Notes: generated by a model from the letters alone, not told the origin. 64,000 bases of DNA from Gautieria morchelliformis (GCA_015179125.1 WHVA01000576.1:1-64000); one strand, 5' to 3'; counted from the first letter of the stretch, positions 32,744-45,445 are shown. Translations and numbers: made by a program.

Positions 32744-34179
32744 TAAGTAGATGGAATAAACATACAATAGAGTGAGGGAAGAATGCGAACATGAAACGAC
32801 AGAGAATAAAGGTGGCGAAGGCACTTATGGACAAAACCATGTCATGGGACCCGCATACATGCTACCCTGCATGGACTCTTCGTCTACTGGGTTGATCCTG
32901 CACGACCTATGGAAGGGACGTCCTGCGAACACACTTTAGCCATACGAACACCCAATGGGGTTGGATTAAGATGATGGGGTTAATGATGAACCATCATGCC
33001 GGGTGAATGGTATCAATCATATTTGAGGCGTGCCTGCTGGCGAAATGCACGAGCAGTGAATAGCGGTTCGGAGAATGGGGCGAACAGCAGGTAGAGTGGA
33101 CGTAGAGGGGGAGTGGTCGGTGGGTGCGGCGAACTCTGGCAAAGATGCTAGGGAGTGACGAGAGGGAACATAGAGACAGTGGAGTAAGAGAAATAGACAG
33201 GTCATGACAGCAGGGCCCTCTTGCCGGGGATCGCCGCCATTGGGTTCTGCTTTTCGCATGTCATTTGTGGATGCTGATGACTGGGGGCTGTGTGTCGCGT
33301 TCCATGTGGTGTTGATTGGGGTTTTGTGGTGATTTCAAGCTTGGAGGCTCTGGAGGAGCGTGGGAAAATTGCCGATGGTGATGGTTGACTTCTTAGGTAA
33401 GTCACGGGCAGAGTTCTACCTACAACGTGAGGATACTGATCCCCGCCCCTCCCGAAACATGCATTGTCTTCTGCATGTACTTTTCCAAATAACATAAGCT
33501 GGTACAGCGGCAGCTATGGCCGCGACAAACAATGCAGGGAACGGGGTCGTACTGACACCTTTGATGCCTAACAGGTATGGACGATTTTGTTTACAGTCAT
33601 CATGCTGATTGATGTCATGTGGTGGTGTATTCAATACACAATACAGCCTACTTTATACAACAGAACCGAAAAAAGGAAGCATAGTGCAGAGTCTAAGGAT
33701 GGTCATGCACTCTCTCCAAAAGGCGCTTCTACCTTGTACCCCTGAGAGAGGTTGCAGACACCAGTTTGGTCGTGGCACGGGAGGCGAGGAGGATATCATT
33801 GTGGCTGCCGGACGCGGTGGTTTGGGTGCCGCTGATGGCAGAGGGCGGGGCAAAGTGCATGTTGGGGGATGTGATGTTGGACATGTTGCGCGTCCATGCA
33901 CGGCCCTGGGACACGTGGAATGCGATGAGGTGTGGAGCAAGGGCCTGGTGGGGGAAGCATGCGTGAGTGAGTGTTTGTGGGGGGAAGGACGGATGTTACC
34001 ATCGTCACGCCGTAGATGCCCGAGATGCCCCTGGTGATGATCTCGTCAAGGCGGAGGGAGACGACCTGGGCGATGCCAACGCAGCGATTTATGAGCTCGG
34101 TGGGCAATATTATCTTATGTTAATGATATCGCGGATATCATAGGAAAGGCGTGGCTTATATGCAAGGGGATCTTCTGGA
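32744..34179. other. Gene-poor stretch
   Basis: No gene can be supported. A block of about 75 bp near 32845-32925 is an inverted relative of 11845-11935 (shared core AGAGTCCATGCAGGGTA). At 33650-34110 several moderately open minus-strand frames exist, but none has recognisable domains. Confidence 0.45.
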
Positions 34180-34950
34180 GTGGGTACTTATATTTGCTCG
34201 GCTCCAGGATTATTCAATCCTCAGACAGTGCCATTACTCCAACACTGTCCTGTAAAAACAAGTGTGCAAGTAACGGAAACATGGGAGGCTACGCGGTGGA
34301 GAGAGCTGCTGCTAGATTTGCTGACCCCGATGTATCTCAAGGATTACTATGTCAATGAGCTCGCAGAAATGGTCAATGGGGAATTGGTGATCCCGGTTAC
34401 GTGGATAGTATGCAACGGGGGTATGTGTGCGGATGCACGTCCGGTTACACTAACAGAGGTGTGCAAAATGGCAGGAATGTGGAGACCTATTCATACGATG
34501 GTCTGTCTGGCAGGCAGGACTTGAAGCTCATGATGTTATTACAAACATTACCGCCAAGGAACTAGCATACAATTACTTGGACCTCACGCTGGATGGGAAC
34601 TTGCCTTTCCCTTGTTAGTTGGTCTGTATTGGAATGATTATTGCATTGATTAAGACAGATAAATCACCAGCCCAATGTGCTGGTGTCGCTGTACAATTCC
34701 AAATCTCCTTTGTCAGGTGGCTGATGGCGATGAACTGTACACCTTAGTTATGTCCGCATGGGTGGACGATGTCAGCGGAAACACAACCACAACTCATCAA
34801 TGTGCACAAAAATGTATACCTGGCCCACACAAATGTCCCTGGTCGCTTGCTTCAACAAGAGTACTTCGTACACTTTGTATCTACTTCACTGGAGGCCCCA
34901 ACTCCAGAGCAGTTTGAAGCAGTCTGGGGGGTAATTGAGTAAGTGGTTGA
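34180..34950 (+). pseudogene. Plavaka-like transposase remnant
   Basis: The first block, with RWRELLLDLLTPMYLKDYYVN and ELVIPVTWIV, resembles the region of Plavaka transposases before the core. The second block (about 34730-34920) reads AWVDDVSGN and then, in another frame, QQEYFVHFVSTS...EQFEAVW. This corresponds to the conserved DDVSGN...FFVRFxTSSPHATPMEQF region of the family. Frames change between and within blocks, and the core and the rest are absent. Plavaka elements are cut-and-paste transposons distantly related to CACTA, common in mushrooms. The family call rests on remembered motif similarity. Confidence 0.6.
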
Positions 34951-36712
34951 GTATAACATGGATTGTATTCCTAATAGAAGTCTAGACGGACATATATCAT
35001 CCCCCCATGTGTATTCAATGTGCACACCAAGTGCAGGTGCAAGTATTGACTGGTCCTCCCAAGGTTACCAGCCGATAACCCTCAGCAAAGTGCTCCTTGA
35101 CACAGAACCACAACAACATCTCACTTTCCCATGCTCTATCAAGCTCAAAACTCACCATATATCCAAAATTCCCAAACCATATCAACTATTTAGCTAACAG
35201 CCAGCAGCTGACTGATGGCATCCAACCCCCAAACCGACACACAACTCCAGGACCCACCAAAAAACCAACACCTCAGCAACACTGACCTCCTATTTGAATT
35301 ACAGACCTGTTTACAGTATCTAGTTAAAAGGTTTGGGTACCGCCTTTATTACCAAAAAAAGGTATATATCTTACGGTCCATTTTATAGTGAGCATCATCA
35401 CCTAGTCCTTTATCCATACGAATTAACAACTTAGTACAATCACTTTTTATTATGTTGTGTAGTTTTAGTCATGGTATTATATCATCAAACCTGGTAGAAA
35501 TGCTAGCATTTATCTACATGCTACTATGCCCATAGTGGCTTAGTGTATAGGTACATAACCAAGCACTATTATGTCATTCTATGATAATAGGCACTAAACA
35601 AATATTCTCTAGATCCAAAACACAGTACTAAGATATATAAAATACTCTACCATCAAACAAGGCCATGAAAAAAGGTATGTCAATGAAGCATAGATAAGAA
35701 GGAAACCCTTACACATATCAAGTGAATGCAAAAGGGATACTGCGAAGAATAATCTGGCGAAGCATTTGAAGGTCTGACAACGGGGTTGTTCATTCACTGG
35801 ATGTTGATGGCTGGTTCGTAGAATAAATGAATCATGACAAGTCCGTGCTTTAAAAAATCAGGTTATTCACAATGACCAATATCATAATTAGCTACTTACA
35901 AGCTGAAATATATAGCAAAAGGCATGCAAAAAGGAGTCAAGTCTATTGAATATTCTGCGACTGTAGATAATAAGCACATGATTCTATAACTAATAGCAAT
36001 GCTAGGTATTAACAGTGTAGTGATTATATGAATCCTGTTAATGTATTCAAAACAAAAGTGAATACAAACTGAGTTTAATATAATATACAAGCTGGATTAA
36101 CAATGCCATATATCCCTACAGTAAGGTGACATTTATCCATCCAGAGACTCAGGAGGAGATGAAGGGTGATATTAAAGAAGTACTTGACCTCCAGGGGAGA
36201 GCAATTATCATATATAAGAGAGTGAAAATCTCACCTTATGAAATACAGGTGCCAATATTTGCAGCACTAACAAAAGTAGAAGAGAATTGACCAGACCAAC
36301 CCTGTTTATATACTAGAAAAGAATAAAATTGTCAGACCCCACATTGGTGAGCTTTTAAAAACCCTTTTATACAACTATATTTTTTATCGTTTAGGAAGGA
36401 GAATGTGTCTGATTTGTTCTCAGACTATAGAAAAGAAGAGGGTGAGAAAGCATATGGCAATTTTGTTGTAGGGAAATAAATAAATCTTCTTTTGTCCTCC
36501 CAAGTGATGGCTCCACTGACAAGAATGTTTTTCCAGACGCTTGTTGAATTCCTAAGTGAGTCGTTCTTGTTGAGACATGAGATAAAAAAGAATGTGATAA
36601 GCTATATAAAATGTTATTACAATATGTATCATTTTTTTAAATATATGATAAGAGTAGAGTTTTTTTAGAAGATAGAGATGGATATAAAACCTCCTCTAAA
36701 AACCTCTATAGC
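34951..36712. other. AT-rich stretch without a supportable gene
   Basis: Two short protein-like segments stand out on the plus strand. One starts with MASNPQTDTQLQDPPKNQ at 35214 and ends in a possible donor near 35330. The other is VTFIHPETQEEMKGDIKEVL at about 36126-36290. They could be exons of a decayed gene. I recognise neither. Confidence 0.4.
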
Positions 36713-36894
36713 TGTTGCTCTGAACAGCCACACAAATCCTAACAATCTAGAATGTTTTTGGTACCCCTGGAATATTATTCTGGATTGCTTTGCTGATGCT
36801 GCTACTGTAACTAAGGGATTTGATATGAGCTTGGAATATGGAACCACGAGTGACCATAAGATGTGGTAATGGTTGAGCAATTGATAATTCAACA
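36713..36894 (-). repeat. 3' LTR of Copia-1
   Basis: On the minus strand it starts TGTTGAATTATC and parallels 40840-41011 (shared TTCCAAGCTC region in reverse). The low-coordinate end at 36713 is set by its length and a TG start, and is approximate. Confidence 0.7.
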
Positions 36895-39800
36895 GACCCC
36901 CCAAGCGAGACAAATCAAAGAAAAATGGTGAATACAGGAGGGGAAAAATCACAACATGCCTAATTTATGAATCAGAAACTTGTGCCACCCCAGCGGCAGA
37001 GACTTTGTGAAGATGTCCGCAATGTTCTCAGCAGACCAAACATAAGTGATGTCGGCACCACCATGATCAACAAGCTCACAAACCCAATGCCCTTCGACAT
37101 GCAAATGTTTGGTGTGGGGATGGTGGCACACATTGTGTATGTTGGAAATCATCTGCATATTGTTGCAATAGATGTGGATCGGCTTGGTGCAGGGGCAATC
37201 TGAGCTCCTGGATGAGGTGGCAAATCCACAGGCCATGCTTGACACCAGGGATCAAAGCCATGGACTTGGATTTCATGGTGGAGAGGGCAATCCGAGTCTG
37301 CTTCTTGGAAACCCACGAGACAATGCAACCATGCTAAAGACAGACATAACTGCCTACCGAGTGAGAGTCAGCCAGACCAGCGAAGTCGGCATCGGAGAAG
37401 ATTTCAATGAATGGAATAGATGATGAGTGACGCAAAACGATGCCCTTCTCCCATGTCCCCTTGAGGTAACGGAAGACACGTTTGACCGCCGTCCAGTGAG
37501 CCGCCACAAAATTGTGGGTGAGCTGGCTCAGCTGCTGAACAGCAAAGGTGATGTCAGGGCAGGAGCCTAGAATGGCATACATAAGAGACCCAATCACCTA
37601 CCCGTAGGGGACGTCCAGCACAGCGTCAGCATCTGATCATGGCTCCAATGACTTGTTGTCATGCAGGACGGGCGTGTCAACCGGCGGAGCTTTGACCAGG
37701 TTGAATCATTGGACTATGACGTTGATATAATGACCCTGCAAGAGCTTAATGAAGTCGTGGTCAGGGTCGATTTCAACCCTGATACCAAGGATATTGAGCA
37801 TCTCACTGAGTTCCCTCATCATAAAGTTAGCATGAAGGAGTGCTTTGACACTCACCATTAGTGCTTTAGTACTGGCAAACAGCCTGAGGTCATCCACATA
37901 GATAGTGATGATGCTAAGTTGGTCACCGGTTTTCTTAAAGAAAACGCAGTCATCGGCATGACTGCATGTGAAGCCGTCATTGATGAGGACCATAGTGAGC
38001 TTCTTTACCAAGAGTGACCTGACTGTTTCAGGCCATAAATAGCATGGTGTAGCTTCAGTACGCGTCCCAACCCATCATCCAATCCATCAGGCTGGAGCAT
38101 GTATATCTCCTCGTCAAGAATGGAATTTAAGTATGCACCTTTCACGTCCATCATCTCAATTTCCCACCCATTTTGGATAGTGAGCATGAGGATGAGCCAC
38201 AGGCTGTCTAGCTTGACAACCGGTGATGTGACTTCAAAATAGTCCATGCCAGGACATTGCGTGAACCCCTGCGCAACCACCCTCGCCTTTCCCAGCTCAA
38301 ATGCATCCTCCGCATCTGTTGTGGCGGTGTATACCCACTAGCTCCCCACTACATTCTTCCCAGCTGGTAACTCAACCAGCCCCCATGTCTCAACCTCTGC
38401 ATGCTGCTGCATCTTGGTCTCCATTGCTGCTCTCCATATCAGAAAGCCATCCCAACGTAACACCTCTGCATAGCACATCAGCTCTGTCACAATCTCTGTC
38501 GCTGACAGAGTCCGCTCGCCCTCATGCATGTGATGGTAGTCAGGAGCGTGCTTAACCACGATCGTGGTACTGTGCCACAGTCCCTCCTTCGGGTCCACAG
38601 CCACAGGGCCAGCAGGGGCAACACCACCTGGAGGTGCAACGATGGGTGCAGGGTCAGGAGCTGGCTGAGATGCTCCAGGGGCATTCCCATGATTGGTGCC
38701 ACGTCCAAGTCGTCGTCATCAGGTGAAGGGTGCACGGTAGTGTCTGTCTCATCGAAGACGACATTTTGGGAGGTTTGGATGTGGCGCGAGTGAGTGACAT
38801 AAAATACTTCCAGGCTTTCATGTTGGAGGCTACACCAGTGAAAATGTGTTGCTCAGACTTCGGTTCTAATTTAGTATGGCACTTGTCAGGGACTTGAATC
38901 CAGCACTTTTTACTGAATTCTTCCAGCCTCCCTATATCTGGCTTCTTTCCAAAAAGGTCTGGTAGGGTGTCATGTCCATGCCAAGTGTGCATGTAGGTGA
39001 CCTGTTCTTGATATAATTAGTCGTTCTGCAGTGCCATTCTGAGCTGGGGAATAAGGGGCAGTGGACTCCATGATAATCCCTTTTGCAGCGCAGAAAAGCT
39101 TGAATGCTGCATTGATGTACTCACCAGCTTCGCAGGCGTTTAATTTGATACCCCATCTGTGTTTCAACCAGGGCAGTGTATTCCTTGAATCAATCAAGAA
39201 CACCATCCTTGGTGTGGCTGAAATAGAGGACCCCCAAACATCAGAGATGGACAAGTCACCTACTTAGGCAATGACATCCTCTGAGCATTTGGGGAATGGG
39301 TCCACATGCTGCTTGCCCTGAATGCAGCACACTGTGTGACTGGCACAGACATGTCCACCTCCATCCCGGTGACCAGGTCACACAATTTCATTGTTTTGAT
39401 TGTGCTGACACTCACATGTCCAAGGATCCGATGCCAGGTATCCCAGGACCTCAGCTTAGCCACAGCGGCAAAGTCTGTCTGGATACCAGGACAGATCCAG
39501 GCATGCATGGGGTAAACACGTCCACTTTGCACCCCTCAGCGAAGACAGTTCCGGACTGAGAACGGAACTTCATCGCAACATGTTCCATGTCCATGAGCTG
39601 TCCCATGCTGAGTATATTGTTTGGCACATTGGGGGCATGCTTCACATCTGTGAGTCTCATTGTGAATGTGCAGCAATCACTGGCACAGAACTCCATCTGA
39701 ACAACCCCACACCCTAGGGTTTTCAATGGGCTCCCAGGCGTGATACCATCAATCTCAGACGGTTCTGCCATAAATTCGACAAAATGGTCCTTGCTCCAGG

Positions 39801-40839
39801 CTATATGGGTTGTCAACCCCGTGTCTTCCAGCAGTCAGATGTGGAAATGTCAGCACAGTAGGTCAGATCTTTAGCAAGTGAGGAATGGTTGTCAGTGTCA
39901 AGGACTCTATGGCGGCAAAAGCGAATTCGTCAGCAACGCTGTTATTTTCAGTAGCCTGCTTAGTAGAATTCTTAGCCTTGTCACCTTTGTCACCTTTCCA
40001 CCATCTAGGTGTATCCCCTTCCCTGCCTCCACCCTTACCTCAACAGTCTTTAACCCAGTGACCCTTCTTTCCACAATTGTTGCAATTTCCCTTTGTAGCA
40101 CCATCATTTCGACCATTTCGCCCCTGACGGCGCCTACCTTGGACCCTCAGTGCTGTCTCAGTACCTTGACCATGTATTGTCTCCTCCAAGACACGAGCAA
40201 TCAGGGCATCAGAGGAGAGCATGGGAAGGGAGGGGTTGATGGCTGTAAGGAAAGTGGACCAGGAACCGGGCAGGGAGGTGAGTAGCACATTGCAGAAGTC
40301 GCGGTCACTGACTAGATCGCCAAGTGCATGCAGTTGCTTTTGGAGGCTACGGAGCTTGCAGATATGCTCCTCCATCTTGCCACCCTCTGCTATGAAGGTA
40401 TGGAAAAAATCCCAATGTACATTGATTATGCCCAATGGCCCTCTCGCTTTGAAAATCGTAAGCAGGGCTTTCCATGCCCTATGTGCCATCAAGGCACCAT
40501 ATGTGTAGACTAGGAAGTCGTCACTAATCCATAGACTGATTGCCACAAAGGCTTGTTGATCCCTTTTCACCCAATCTGCGATCGCCTGCTTTTCAGGGTT
40601 GGTCACATTGTTAGTGTCGGCCGGCTCTGGCTTCATTGCCTGTCCTGATGCATGCTCCCACAGATCTTGCTCAAGCGAGATCCATCGCATCTTCTCCTTC
40701 CACATGGGGTAGTTATCTCTGGTGAGCGGCTCGATCCGGTATAGTGAGCTTGGCTGTATGAGGGCGGACATTATGGCAATTGTTACAAAGTTTTCTTTGC
40801 TGTACTTTGGGCTAGGTTTAGAGTGTGGGGCACATAACC

Positions 40840-41011
40840 TGTTGAGAGTAGATGATAGTAAAGGATAAGAGATTGTATTCCTTGATTCGCGAGGTCTCAG
40901 AAAAATATACAGAGACTAGCTACTGGAACTAAGGGATTCGATAGGAGCTTGGAATGTGGACCATGAGTGACCATAAGATGAGGCAATGGTTGAGCGATGG
41001 ATAATTCAACA
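40840..41011 (-). repeat. LTR shared by Copia-1 and Copia-2
   Basis: The 172-bp sequence reads TGTTGA...TCAACA on either strand (perfect 6-bp terminal inversion). It lies upstream of the Copia-1 gag and directly downstream of the Copia-2 polypurine tract (GACAGAGGGAGTG on the minus strand). Confidence 0.85.
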
Positions 41012-42066
41012 ACACTCCCTCTGTCCTCGGTGAACCCTAACTTCACATGCAGGTACTTATGTTGATGCCCTTTGAGTCCCTTCATCATTAGGTGCACAAG
41101 GTTTTCCTTTGACCTGACATATGTAAGTGAAGCCTCGTTAGAAGCCACCTTTTTGCAGATGAAGTGGTAGGCAATGTTGATGTGCTTTGTCCGAGCATGG
41201 GAAGTCACATCATGAGAAAGTGTGATCGCACCAAGGTTATCAGATCTAATAGATATTGGTTGGGTTTGGTCAAATCCGAGCTCCTGCAGCACTCTCCTCA
41301 GCCAAATGAGTTCCTTGCTTCCTTCAGTGATGGCAATGTATTCAGCTTCTGTTGTGGATAATGAGACAGTGCGCTGGGTCTTTGAACTCCAAGCAACTGA
41401 TCCCCCTCTGAACATTGCAATATATCCACCAATGGACCTGGCGTCAGAACAGTTGGCATAGTCAGTATCAGTAAACAGTTCAAGATGGGTTCCCATTTCC
41501 CTTTTGAGAAGTATACCACCATCTCAGGTTCCTGTGAGATGGCAAAGTACGTGCTTTATCGCCGCCCAATACTCCGGTCTGTAACAGTTTGTGAACTGAC
41601 TGAAGTGTTGGATGGCAAACACTATGTCAGGTCTGGTTCCGAGTGTGGCATACATGAGTGAGCCGACCGCTTGGGCGTATGGTATGTCATTCTTGGGTTC
41701 TTCCTCTGATTCAAGGGGTACATCGAGCTTTGTAGAGGTGCTGAATGGTGTTGTGACCGGGTACACCCCCTGCATGTGAAAACTTGCAAGCATGACATCA
41801 ATGTATGCCCCTTGTGAAATCTTTAGAGTCCCTTCCCCCCTGTTCCTCTCAACTCTTGTCACCAGAATCTTGTTCATCCATCCCAAATCTGTCATGACAA
41901 ACTTTCCCTGAAGTTCCTCTTTTACTCTCTCCATCCCACTGACCATGTTTGCAACCAAGCCTAAATCATCAACATATACAGCTATAGCTTCAATGTCAGT
42001 TCCCGATTTTCTGATATAAACGCACTCGTTGGCTGAGCTTTGGATATAATCGAGATCGAGTAGTTC
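41012..42066 (-). mobile_element. Ty1/Copia fragment (Copia-2), RT and RNase H only
   Basis: The minus-strand frames show the end of the RT (AVYVDDLGLVANM near 41950), the connecting part (YAQAVGSLMYATLGTRPDIVF) and the RNase H (LSTTEAEYIAITEGSKELIWL, then ENLVHLMMKGLKGHQHKYL). The protein differs clearly from Copia-1. The upstream part is missing. It is a broken fossil. Confidence 0.85.
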
Positions 42067-42835
42067 CCTGCGGAGCCGCTGGTGTCATAGCTCGTATACT
42101 ATTAGCTTATATTATTAACTCATATCCTTAGTATCTTTATACTAGCTTAAACACGGGAGCGGATACAAATATCTTGAACATGACGATGAGTCTGTCACGA
42201 ATCTCGGCAACAATCAGGGGAAAGGAGTAGACCTTGGCGAGCAAGGTAATTACAATCACGGCTTTGCTGCAAAGATACACCCCCATACACGGGAGACAGC
42301 AGGTCGCAGGCAGCAGCTCTCATACCCTCGTAGCGATGCGAACAGAAACACGAACAGATTGAAGAATTGTATCCAACTCTGTCTTCGTCCCCAGAAATTT
42401 GAAATTTGAATGACGAGAGGTCGGACTTGTGAAAGATTGATCCTAGGCTGACATGACGGTCCAAATGGGCTTTCGCGCATATTGAGGAGTAAGCGACACC
42501 CCACTACACACGGCATGGCAATTGCCCAACTGATGTGGAACGTTGAGTGGCCTGTCAGATGGAGGTAGATTCAGAGAATGATGCCAGGACTCACCAAGCA
42601 GCAGTTCCAGGATCTAACGAAGGGGTGCCCCACAGAATACAATTCGCGAGTAGAGCTATGAACATGCTGATACGCTGGATAAGAACGGAGTGATAGAAAG
42701 GAGGATAAAATCCTACACCCCAAAGTAGAAAAGACTAATGCTGAACATTACACTGCAGTAACTCGGAGCAATTAATATAAGTACATTACGCACCAAACTT
42801 TCAGTGCCCAAGTTACTGATAATAAGTAACCGGGG
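42067..42835. other. Unclassified stretch
   Basis: A minus-strand open frame at 42195-42464 (GMRAAACDLLSPVYGG) has no recognised domain and no clear gene structure. Nothing else is supportable. Confidence 0.4.
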
Positions 42836-43022
42836 AGCGGATTTTTGACGCTTCCTCTCGATAAGCTGCGTACCGAAATCTAGTAGCTAGAATGTCCGCT
42901 TTCAGCGTCCTAGAACACTGGTTTTCCGCTCCTAAGTTACTTATAAATAGTACTCTAGAACACAATAAAACAGTACTTTCTATTACTGAAAAAGCACTTA
43001 GAGATACATTGATTGAAAGCTA
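42836..43022 (+). repeat. Repeat R2, copy 1
   Basis: The segment contains CTCGATAAGCTGCGTACCGAAATCTAG-like sequence and runs to GATTGAAAG. The same sequence is inverted at 62273-62461. Short palindromic tracts (AAGTTACT... repeated) suggest a MITE. Confidence 0.75.
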
Positions 43023-43050
43023 GTGTGAACAATGAAATGGACACATGCAG

Positions 43051-43290
43051 TTACAAACCATCATAGAAGAGACGAGAGCTGACGGCCGGTAGAGACAGGT
43101 GCGAGAGCGGAAGCGATATATTGGGAGAGTGAGAGCAGCCGAGGGAACATATTGCGAGAGCGAGAGCTTGAGTGTAAGAGCAAGATCGAGTTTGAGCACG
43201 AGCAGAGCGAGGGCAGGAGCAGTCTATTGTGGGAGTGAGGGCAGCCGAGGGGACATATTGTGAAAGCTGGTGCGGCTTGCGCAAGAACAT
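43051..43290 (+). repeat. Repeat R3, copy 1 (GAGAGCGAGAGC-rich)
   Basis: Units around GAGAGCGAGAGC, CAGCCGAGGGAACATATT and ATTGTGGGAGTGAGG recur. A related inverted block lies at 60640-60870. Confidence 0.65.
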
Positions 43291-43319
43291 GGGTCTATCT
43301 GTATTTTACGTAGTCAGTG

Positions 43320-44356
43320 TGGGGCAGATACAATGCAAAATGGCATACGCAGGTACCAAGTAATAGAAGAGGGGGGAGGGTTCGAGAGCATCATGGGTTG
43401 GCACCACAAGCTCTAGCAGACGGGATCGACTATGTCTCCATAGCATAGCGCAACGGCATCGAATACACTTACTTACCTTGCGCTGGGACTTCCTGGCTCC
43501 ATCAGCAGTGGCTGCAGATGTAGATGGTGCCGGTGGAACCACCTGTGCGATATCAGCATAGTTTGACATCCGGGAGCATAATAATAGGCATACCTTTACT
43601 TCTATGGTCTTCTTTGGGACTGAATCGACCGTTTTATAGTGTTTGGACTATATATAAATGTATCAAAATATGTAATCGAAGGAATGACAGACTTACCGGG
43701 CCAGCACCATCCTCAACACTGTCTTCGATGATTTTCCTCTTGGCTTTCTTGATAGAGTTTGTTGCACTCTTCTTTGAGACATTGACAGCAGAAGGGACAG
43801 GGAGAGGTGCTTGCTTCTGTTTACCTTTCATTTTTTTAACCCCTAGGGTCTCGAGATCGAGATTGATGTCGTGGTTGTCAGGTGATTTGTAGTTAGGCTT
43901 GGGGCGGACTGTTTTCTTGGATTTCGAAGGCTTGTCCTTATAGAATGGATCTCGTTAAAAGAAATATACGCCGCCTATCGATGAAATCACCTGGGAGGTA
44001 TTGTGACCCGATTTCCCCTTGGTGGTGTTGTCCTTCGATGGAGCCTGTGAAGTAAGAATGCAACGTGGTTAGACCACAGTGAGATGAGTAGCAGTGAATA
44101 CATACTTTGACAGTAGGCTGGCGTTGCTTTGCCACCTTTGGAGTGCATTTACCTATGCCATCTTGTGATGCAACCTCCACAATCGTATGAGCCTTCTTCT
44201 TCGTCTTGGATTTGGAACTGGATACAGGCATGGTAACACTGGTGGTCGAGGTGATTTCGGTGGCACATGCGTGTAAGGGTGTTGAGCGGGGATTGATCGC
44301 GCGATAACATCACAAATATGAGACTCACTTTGCATTTTCCTCGTGGCACGCTCCAT
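43320..44356 (-). CDS. Hypothetical basic protein, intron-rich
   Basis: I do not recognise this gene. Candidate exons on the minus strand are MERATRKMQ (44356), a Lys/Ser-rich segment (SSSKSKTKKKAHTIVEVASQ), a middle segment (KGKQKQAPLPVPSAVNVSKK, then KRKIIEDSVEDGAGP followed by GTAAGTCT), and VVPPAPSTSAATADGARKSQ followed by a GTAAGT donor. The repeated, well-formed donors at exon-like edges support a real intron-rich gene. The composition is basic and disordered with possible nuclear-localisation clusters. The exon chain was not closed, and the C-terminal end is unknown. The gene lies between repeats R3 and R4 and may belong to that module. Confidence 0.4.
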
Positions 44357-44598
44357 TATGCCAAGTTATTGAGAATGGACACGACTAAAATTGATGAAAA
44401 CGTGTTGAAGCCTCTTTTCTGTTAGTCGGGGTGGAGGTCGGGAGAAAGGAGTTAGAATTTCTATTGCATCGGAGATTCAATCACTTGGAGAAATTTTGGA
44501 CTACGCACATAGCATAATGCCAGACACCCGCCCATGTCTGTGTATTCCTACATGCACAAAACCTATCAGCAGTCGCCAACGTCAACCTTCTAAAAAAA

Positions 44599-45219
44599 GC
44601 TAGAGCACTTGACCCCTCAGAATCTGGATCAGACAGTGGAGCCAACAGGCACAGTCAACCAGACTTTGCAAACTACAAACCTGACGATGACACAGTTGAT
44701 CAAGATCCAATCTCAGACCACACTGATACTGTTGCTCAAGTGACCTCAGACTCGGACTCGGACACGGGACAGTCTGAAGATGACCAACCATTCCCATGGG
44801 GCCACATCGAGGTTGAGGAGGAAGATGAAGATGAATCAGAGGGGGAGGAGGAAGAGGAAGAAGAATACGATGATGACATCACCGAAGACGATCTGGTTCG
44901 TGTCCTTCAAGAACGATATGGTGACGAATGGCAGCCTGTCGATCTAAGGCCAGCCAACTGCACGCTGAGTTCCTCCCCGAGGCACCCCCGACTGACCCAC
45001 GGCTGCGACTTTTCCAATTTCAAATTGATACCTTCACCCGCGAGCATCTCTCCACCATGGTCAATTCCATCGCCGTCCACGCACCATCCGATTCCAGCAA
45101 ACAGTTCAACGGCCAATACTTTCCAGATTCATCGGCCCTATGGCGCATGATCACTCGGCTTGCACGATATACAACCTCTGTGGATGGATGTCTAAGTGGG
45201 GCTATGACGGCCGAGTGAA
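44599..45219 (+). pseudogene. Hypothetical acidic protein
   Basis: The first half is strongly acidic (TSDSDSDTGQSEDDQPFPWG, then a Glu-rich run to ITEDDLVRVLQERYGDEW). The second half reads on in another frame from about 44935 as QLHAEFLPEAPPTDPRLRLF and MITRLARYTTSVDG. Either a frameshift or a missed intron separates them near 44930. The end shares sequence with the duplicated 87-bp unit at 60.0 kb. I do not recognise the family; the acidic N-terminal part resembles those of some transposon-associated proteins, which is only an impression. Confidence 0.4.
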
Positions 45220-45240
45220 GAGGGCGATCGCGTTTCAAAA

Positions 45241-45415
45241 AAAAATTTTCACATACTTGCATGTTTTTCAGTATCTGAAATTCAGTGCTCCAAAGCACTT
45301 ATTTTTAGTGCTCATTTAATGATATTTTTGAGCGCTGATTTGTCAGTGCTCAAAGGTACTGAATATTACCGTTTGGGTAAAAGGTACCGAAATCTAATGT
45401 CGGAGTTTTCTCCAG
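45241..45415 (+). repeat. Repeat R4, copy 1
   Basis: The sequence runs from TTTTCACATACTTGCATG through several AGTGCTC units to GGTACCGAAATCTAATGTCGG. It matches the reverse complement of 59848-60030 closely. Internal AGTGCTC/GAGCACT motifs make it partly palindromic, as in MITEs. Confidence 0.75.
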
Positions 45416-45445
45416 TGATTAGCGCTGACAATATCAAGAAAAATT

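Larger units (their letters stand above)
36713..41011 (-). mobile_element. Ty1/Copia retrotransposon (Copia-1)
   Basis: On the minus strand, between two LTRs (5' at 40840-41011, 3' at 36713-36894), lie gag from 40771 with a CCHC knuckle (CNNCGKKGHWVKDC near 40065), a protease region, an integrase core, RT (YVDDLRLF near 37900), and RNase H ending in ADIFTKSLPLGWHKF (near 36980). The order integrase before RT is diagnostic of Copia. The LTRs are short, about 172-182 bp, and noticeably diverged from each other, so the insertion is old. It is broken in several places. Confidence 0.88.

Noticed and set aside
33729-34107. Minus-strand frames that might form a spliced gene
   Set aside because: No family signature and no set of splice sites that gives a convincing protein.
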